Of a DNA stretch of 64,000 nucleotides, positions 59,572 to 64,000 are shown in pieces. Position 1 is the first letter of the stretch; each line of letters starts with the position of its first letter. Source of the stretch: Cyclospora cayetanensis (taxonomy: Eukaryota > Apicomplexa > Conoidasida > Eucoccidiorida > Eimeriidae); the NCBI RefSeq assembly GCF_002999335.1, contig NW_020312336.1:186001-250000 (forward strand). The letters are read 5' to 3'. The notes below the pieces were generated by a model. That model saw only the letters and a list, made by a program, of their open reading frames with translations, did not search any database and was not told where the DNA came from. The position numbers and the translations under genes were made by a program.

Positions 59572-62500
59572 TCAGAGGCGGAAATAACACAAGAAAACAC
59601 AATGCATCGGGGATTCGAGCTGCAGCTCCAGCGAAACCAGCAGCTGCAATCTCAACTGTTGCACGCTTTCGTCCTTTTTTGCACACAACGGGAGCGCTGT
59701 AGCGTGTGTGCACCTCAGTTTCGGGCTGCTGCAGCAGCAGGCGTTGGAGGAGGCGAGTTGCAGCCTCCGGTGAAGGAGCGTGAAGGCAGGGCCCTGGGGC
59801 AGCAGCATTCCAATACCTGTAACAGAGGCAGCATTGCGTAGGCACCATCGAGCGACGCAAGACAGGAGAAGGGGAGATTCAAGGCCTCAAGGGAGAAGAT
59901 GAGCACTGCTAGGATTCAACACCCCGTACGCACTCACCCCCACGTAAGTGCAAAGACATACGAGTGCATCCTTTTTAAACAAGATGTACAACCCCCCATT
60001 ATGCGTCGGAACCCCCAAAACGTGAGCCGTGAATATGACAAGGGTGCGCTGATTTCCAACAACACCAGCAGCTGCTGCTTTTGATGTAACACTGGCCGCT
60101 GCCTGCCACCCGGATGCCACACCTCTCACAGCCGTTAGAAGATGCGGGTCTAGAGGCTGCTGATGGAGCTTCATCCTGAGGAAGGCGAATTGTCGGCTGT
60201 CTAGCAGCAGCGCGAGCTGTTCCAGCTGTAGCATTTCGAGGGCCGACAGGCCGTCTTCTCGGCTCCTGCATCAGGCGAGCCAGAAGGGAAACAACAGAGA
60301 AGCAAGGGCGTCGCAGCTTTACTATACAAGCGCGAATGGCCCCCCATCACATGGATCCTTGCAATCTACGAGATAGGCTCTATAAACGGGATAAGCTGCA
60401 TCAAATGACAAGAAGAAGTGCGATACGAGTCCGAACGACAGAAAATCAAGACGCCGCTTTGCATCAGGTGTGTGTGAGTATTTGTGTGTATGTATGTTTT
60501 TGTTTGTTTGTTTGTGTGTGTATGTGTATGTGTGTGTGTGTGTGTGGTATTTTAAGTTAAGTCATAAGCGGTTGCGACGCGGCGAAAACAGATGCATGGA
60601 ATGATGCGAAGGGAAGGAAGGGGTTTCTCTTCTGAGGGGCTTAAAAGCAGCGAACCAACGAAGCACACGAAGCCAATCGACACCTTTGCCGTCGCATTGC
60701 GATGTGCAGGTGCACTTGTGCCTTACAGTAGCGCGACCACTTCAGCAGCCACCTCCGACTGCCCCGCGTATAATGAGAGAGCAATCAACCAAACGGAGTT
60801 AGTTGCCCTGGAGAGACACATCCATCTCACAGCCCAACAGTCGAAAACGGCTTGCAGCGCACAGAGGATGCCACTGAATGCCGGAAGGGGCATCCGGAGA
60901 GGCTTGAGAGGATGCTTGTTCGTGTGATCCTATGATATTTTTGCCCTTTTTGCTGCTGAATCTGTTGCAAGACTTACCAGGTGGGCAGCAGGGCTTCAAA
61001 CATCGTGGTATCCCCTTCTGGGCGGAACAGAGCGGCGGCAGCAGCCGTACCAACAGCAAGAGGAGGAGCAAAGCTCAAGATGCCATCTAGCTAAAAGGAC
61101 TAAATCCAACTGCAACCCTAGCAATGCACGCCTTCTGACGGGGGAGCCCGCTCTTTGCAGCCATCCCCAGTAAAGCGAAAATGCCACAGACCCCAGAAAC
61201 CATGGAATGCGTTGGTCCAAGGTGTTTCAGTACTTACCTCTGCGCAGCTCCTGCCGAACGCCCTTCACTTCCTGCGTCGCGAAAAAAGCCACAGCACGCC
61301 ATTTTTCGCAGACCCTCTTTCTAAAGAGGTGAGCCTACTAACAGCGGGGCGGGGCAGCAGGTGGGCCCCCCCCGTATCCCCCATTTGCCACGAACTGCAG
61401 AGCTAGCCTCCGTCACGCAGGGTGGCAGACATGTAAGCGGCGCGCTAAGTTGCTTTGCAGACAGATTCCGGGGGGGAGCTAGCCACGCCTTTGATGCCCA
61501 CCTAAGAGCCGCGGGGTCTGTGGCTCCTCTGTTCTGCAGTGGCGAGCCTGTGGAGGCCTCAGGCCTAACACTCCCTACACATTCGTACCTTGGCACTAAA
61601 GAGGTCAATGCTCAGAGCCTGGACAATCTGATGCAGAAACTGTATCGTCTGCTTTGAGTCCTCTTCAGGGGATACCGGAGGAGCCGCGGCTCCCTCCTCA
61701 GCAGGCGTGCTGGGAGTGTCACGTCTTGCCGTTGCGGCCTGGCCTGGTGCTGCGTCATAGCCCGCTGCTGCCGACGTCGATTCAGCCGCCTTCTTAGCAG
61801 CGACAGCCGATTCATATTGGTGCTGGAGCTCCACGGCAATGTGCATATACACCTCACAAGGGTCCCCCATGGTGCAGAGCTGCCGTAGAGCAAAGTGCCC
61901 GCGGCCATCCTGCGAGACGCACATCCGAGCCCTCGAGTCCTTCTTCAAACGCCGAGAAGCCGCGTATAAAGAGCAGGCAGCGCGCTTCCACTGCCATGTA
62001 AGCATTCAATGCAGAAAACTCAACACAACACTCAACGGTTTGAGTGCCTAGCGGCTTAGGGTGTTGTGCTTACCAGGAGGGAGCGGTTTGCCTTCAACAG
62101 CCGCAGCAGCTCTTCCACGACCACCCGAATGTTTGTCGAGTTGCGCTGAATAAATCGGCCTAGAATTGAGAGAGCCATCCTCACGATATGATTGGTGGCT
62201 GCTGTTGCCACAAACCCAGCAGCTTCACGATTCCTTGTGCTGGAAGCGGACTGCTGGCGGCTCGGTGCCTCAGCTGCAGACCCCGCTGCTCCAGAAGCCG
62301 CTCCTACTGCTGCTGGTGCTGGTGCCAAAGCACTCTCAGCCGTCAACGCAGTGTACAGGACAGTGGCCACTAGCTGCTGCTGCTTATGCAGCAACAACTG
62401 ATCTGGCTGCTTGTGCTGCTGCTGCTGCTGAAACAAACTCAAAAAACGCTTTCGCAACGGGCCGGCCTTCTGCTGCGGCTGCTCCTCTGTCAGCTGCAGC

Positions 62501-63917
62501 AAATGTGGCTTCTCAACGAGCATCAACTCCATCCACTGGAGGCACAGAGAACGGACGTCGTCTGCAGCTGTTGCTGCACCCCCGGGAGTGTCTGCGGCAG
62601 CTCCGGCCGCTCCCGTTGACGGTGCTGGTGCGGAATATGATAAAAGGTATCGAGCAGCGCTGCTGACAAACTCGGAAAGATCCAGAGCAGTAGTTGAGAC
62701 CAACACCTAAACAAAAGGTGCACAAGCAGCACCAGCAGGGGGATCCACCGGCATCAATACAGAGCCACAGAAAGAAAGAGCAGCATCGAGTGGAAAGCTG
62801 AGATGACATACCCTAGCAATGACGTGTGCATGGACTTCCGCAGCCATCCGCGATATCTCTGTGTGAACGCACACGCAACCACCACACGCCGCATTGCGAC
62901 TTTTCCTGCAGCAACTAGTGCTACTGCTGCTTCTCTTCCCGTTGTCGCTGCAAAAGTCCGCGGCAGTGGATCAGCGACGGAGACGGGTGTAGAGTGACTT
63001 GCCTTCTTCTGCTTCCGCAGCGGAACGCAAAATGCTTTGCAGCATTCGGCAGCCAAGCGGCTGCAGCAGCACCACACCCAGCAACAAACACAAAGAGCAG
63101 CTCTATATCTAAAGTTCCAAACAAAGGCAAGGGCAATCGAAGCCTAGAAGTAGGCCCGACGAACGTACTTCCAGGTGTCTCTGAACCTCTAGGTGCCACT
63201 GTGCCTTGGGAGTGGAATCTGCAGCTGCGACTTCTTCCTGCCGCTGCTGTGTGTCATCCGGTAGCAGTAGCAACAGCAGCTCGTGCAGCCAAACGAGGGC
63301 AGTCAGGTGCGTGAAGGAGCTGTTGCTTTTGTCGCTACAACGCAGCACAACCTCCGCCGTCTGCGCTACCACAGCTGGATCCGCTGCGGCAAAGGCATAG
63401 CACGTGGATTGGCACTACGCGCATCTTGTCTAGAAGAGCAGGAGCTCCAGAAAGCTTAAACATCAGCTGCGCGCACTGTGCAGCTGCAGGCAGCCAGAGG
63501 GGTGCAGCACAGCCTACGGATATCCTCCGTCTTCAAGAGGAACAAGAACATTATGACAAGAGATTTAGCAACAGACGCATCAGCGGCCCTCGGCTTCGCT
63601 TACTCTCAACCGGATCCGAGCGGAGATCCTCCAAGAAATTCGTGACACACAGATCGGCGGCTTGGCGAATATCCCTGCGGCAAAGACCATGCAGGGGTAA
63701 CAGCAGCAGCGCCGGTGGGGTGAGAGATCTGCGCTGCTGCTCCTCGCGCTCAGATGCAGCTGCTTGGCCAGATAAACGTCTTGCCCCCCTGCACGGAGTG
63801 CCACTGCAGCCGCAGTAGCAGAGCCAAAAGAGTCACTCTTCTCCTACCGATGAGAATCCCCAAGGAGCTCCAGCAAGCCCCCCAGGAAGAGCGGCAAATA
63901 CTGCAGCATGTCGATGC
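59572..63917 (-). CDS. VAC14: VAC14 homologue, scaffold of the PIKfyve/Fab1 complex (5' part outside window)
   Basis: HEAT-repeat scaffold that assembles the PI3P 5-kinase Fab1/PIKfyve and its phosphatase on endolysosomal membranes. Exons: 63917-63848, 63674-63604, 63383-63169, 63060-63003, 62858-62812, 62706-62074, 61909-61589, 61271-61238, 61017-60978, 60807-60727, 60265-60123, 59816-59572; all phases close. Landmarks: IDMLQYLPLFLGGLLELL then DIRQAADLCVTNFLEDL (N-terminal Vac14 repeats); LTALVWLHELLLLL; LKANRSLL joined to DGRGHFALRQLC (family: LLE.RG..IIRQLC); FEALLPTW; LALLLDSRQFAFLRMKL; HLLTAVRG joined to IGMLLPQGPAFTLLHRRL, the conserved C-terminal MLLPQSSAF motif. The 633-base exon carries Ala and Gln runs. 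Exon 63060-63003 ends at a GC donor. About 60 residues follow the last conserved motif. The gene enters this window from the right. Confidence 0.87.
60472..60546. repeat. (TG)n microsatellite in a VAC14 intron
   Basis: TGTGTG units with TTTG and TATG interruptions between the exons ending at 60727 and starting at 60265. Confidence 0.85.
62859..63002 (-). other. Probable second GC-AG intron, in VAC14
   Basis: The donor is GAAG|GCAAGT and the acceptor TTCACACAG|AGATAT, phase 1. Joining gives a helical EAEEEISRMAAEV stretch between neighbouring HEAT helices. Family conservation is low here, so support is weaker than for TRM13. Confidence 0.5.
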
Positions 63918-64000
63918 CTGAAGGCCAGCAACAGCCGCCGAAGCACACCAGCAACATACACATGCGCATGCGCACCAACGTACCAACGACGTCTCATGAA

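Noticed and set aside
59531..59860. Alternative frames over the VAC14 last exon
   Set aside because: Only the frame with MLLPQGPAFTLLHRRL matches the VAC14 C terminus and the phase of the preceding exon.

Overview
The window reads as nuclear DNA of a coccidian apicomplexan (Eimeria/Cyclospora-like; inferred, not tested). Reasons: genes split by many short GT-AG introns with consistent phases; alanine, glutamine and serine runs inside conserved proteins; an MGGAC lipid-anchor protein typical of alveolate pellicle proteins; an axonemal radial-spoke-like gene, which suits flagellated microgametes; many secreted proteins of unknown family; and TTTAGGG-like units. I found no bacterial operons, CRISPR arrays, rRNA or recognisable tRNA genes. 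I placed exons by hand, from splice signals, phase agreement and remembered family motifs.

Layout, left to right. 1-2.2 kb (-): a secreted Ser/Glu-rich protein running off the left edge. 4.6-8.9 kb (-): an LMBR1-domain multi-spanning membrane protein in at least ten exons. 9.8-10.9 kb (+): a small coiled-coil gene. 12.4-13.4 kb (+): a membrane protein of unknown family. 14.8-18.1 kb (-): a large RING-H2 ubiquitin ligase. 20.4-23.7 kb (-): a CRAL-TRIO/Sec14-domain protein. 23.7-30.3 kb: gene-poor. 30.3-30.7 kb (+): the 3' exons of an unknown gene. 34.4-35.0 kb (+): an N-myristoylated, helix-rich protein. 35.9-38.9 kb (-): the rRNA methyltransferase EMG1/NEP1, nine exons, all phases closed. 39.0-39.4 kb (+): coiled-coil exons. 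42.5-44.9 kb (+): a four-exon secreted protein. 47.3-52.3 kb (+): a radial spoke protein 3-like gene. 52.8-57.0 kb (-): the tRNA methyltransferase TRM13, eight exons. 58.7-59.4 kb (-): a small gene with two possible readings. 59.6-63.9 kb (-): the 3' part of VAC14, running off the right edge.

The genes form no pathway together. They are a normal eukaryotic mixture: RNA modification (EMG1, TRM13), membrane lipid and endolysosome biology (VAC14, the Sec14-like protein, LMBR1), ubiquitination (the RING protein), flagellum (RSP3-like), and parasite-specific secreted or pellicle proteins. The most unusual points are two introns that appear to use GC-AG borders (in TRM13 and VAC14), a repeated SFL/SFM-type motif in two secretory-pathway proteins, and the architecture of the RING ligase and of the RSP3-like protein.
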